Source: Anditalea andensis (GTDB lineage Bacteria; Bacteroidota; Bacteroidia; Cytophagales; Cyclobacteriaceae). Taken from it: a stretch of DNA of 64,000 nt. The notes beneath the pieces are model-generated. The model did not search any database. It was not told where the DNA came from and saw only the letters and a program-made list of their open reading frames with translations. A program made the translations under genes and the position numbers. The DNA is taken from contig NZ_JMIH01000014.1 of assembly GCF_000714815.1 (NCBI RefSeq), forward strand, positions 62,001-126,000, written 5' to 3'. Positions 63,503 through 64,000 of the stretch are shown here, one piece after another (positions within the stretch are counted from its first letter, which is position 1; each line of letters opens with the position of its first letter).

Positions 63503-64000
63503 TTGGAAAAATTCCATTCATTTGACGAAATAAAACGGTCGCTTGAGAATCGTGAAACCGATTGTAAAACGATAGTTCAATATTATCTCAATAACATCAA
63601 GACGAAGGCGCATTTAAACGCCTTCGTTGAAGTTTATGAGCAATCTGCTCTGGCCAAAGCAGAAGAAATCGATGAGAAGCTGGCTTCTGGAAAGGCAGGT
63701 AAACTGGCAGGAATGGTCGTAGGCATAAAGGATGTACTTTGTTTGACAGCCCATACCGTAAATGCTTCCAGTAAAATCCTGGAAGGCTTCGAATCACAAT
63801 TCACCAGTACAGCCGTGCAGAGGCTTATTGAAGAAGATGCTATCATCATTGGAAGACTAAACTGTGATGAATTTGGCATGGGATCTTCTAATGAAAATTC
63901 TGTTCATGGCAAAGTATTAAACGATGCGGACAATACCCGTGTTCCGGGTGGTTCATCAGGAGGGTCTGCAGTAGCTGTACAAGCCAATCTCTGCACCACT
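63503..64000 (+). CDS. gatA: Glutamyl-tRNA(Gln) amidotransferase subunit A, 3' part outside window
   Basis: 166 codons visible from a TTG start at 63503 (LEKFHSFDEIKRSLENRETD), 18 bases after tatA. Amidase signature: Lys of the catalytic triad in VVGIKDVLC (about residue 74-82), and the start of GGSSGGSAVAV (Ser-cisSer region) near residue 150-160. GatA provides glutaminase activity to GatBC for making Gln-tRNA(Gln). The C-terminal two thirds are beyond the window edge. Confidence 0.92.
   Translation, partial: MEKFHSFDEIKRSLENRETDCKTIVQYYLNNIKTKAHLNAFVEVYEQSALAKAEEIDEKLASGKAGKLAGMVVGIKDVLCLTAHTVNASSKILEGFESQFTSTAVQRLIEEDAIIIGRLNCDEFGMGSSNENSVHGKVLNDADNTRVPGGSSGGSAVAVQANLCTT

Noticed and set aside
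1-64000. CRISPR arrays, insertion sequences, prophage genes
   Set aside because: No regularly spaced repeats, transposase motifs or phage structural genes were seen anywhere in the window.

Overview
The window looks like chromosomal DNA from an AT-rich Bacteroidota bacterium, most likely of the Cytophagales type. Several signs agree. Outer-membrane and lipoprotein families typical of the phylum are present (a Bacteroidetes-type putative porin, a CarboxypepD_reg plus beta-barrel protein, a DUF4292 lipoprotein, an OmpA lipoprotein). Menaquinone genes are present. Promoters fit the Bacteroidetes pattern TTG-N19-20-TAnnTTTG, best seen before tRNA-Gln and the enoyl-CoA hydratase gene. Shine-Dalgarno sequences are missing before nearly every start. 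I cannot name a genus from the sequence alone.

Layout. 1-14.6 kb is mostly housekeeping: a truncated porin and lpxK (lipid A kinase) on the minus strand, then a Nif3-like/zinc-ribbon pair, a histidine phosphatase, a menaquinone run (hotdog thioesterase, menF, menD) coupled to rluF, a small acetyltransferase, a 2OG-Fe(II) oxygenase, an OmpA lipoprotein and a LexA-like S24 repressor unit. 14.7-20.5 kb is a decayed stretch. It holds a frameshifted mgtE, a metallophosphoesterase with an amber stop and a multiply broken lipoprotein-metallopeptidase gene overlapping a small secreted partner. A tiny ORF with an unusually perfect Shine-Dalgarno and its own terminator also lies here. 20.9-25.1 kb holds tex, a YihY-family membrane protein and a GreA/GreB-type factor.

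25.1-35.9 kb is a minus-strand surface-polysaccharide locus: four GT4-type glycosyltransferases, one GT2, one putative rhamnosyltransferase-family protein, one zinc-ribbon protein with a GT61-like end, and two paralogous multi-pass membrane proteins that are candidate polymerases. A structured, gene-free region of about 940 bases separates it from a giant AsmA-like protein (36.8-40.7 kb) with an internal duplication. Then come an M20 peptidase, an SDR and a large outer-membrane beta-barrel protein.

46.6-52.4 kb carries tRNA-Gln, a His-rich lipoprotein with palindromes upstream, and translation/nucleotide genes (prs, rplY, pth, typA). 52.5-56.3 kb has two paralogous lipoproteins, a MACPF lipoprotein (possible pore-former) and icd. 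56.5-64 kb is a co-directional series: crotonase, flippase, dut, TPR protein, DUF4292 lipoprotein, EnvC-like protein, tatA and the start of gatA. Much of it fits envelope assembly.

Most of the window is ordinary core genome. The less ordinary parts are the broken toxin-like lipoprotein/partner pair, the micro-ORF at 16.4 kb, the polysaccharide locus with paired membrane proteins, the MACPF lipoprotein, and the His-rich lipoprotein with its likely operator.
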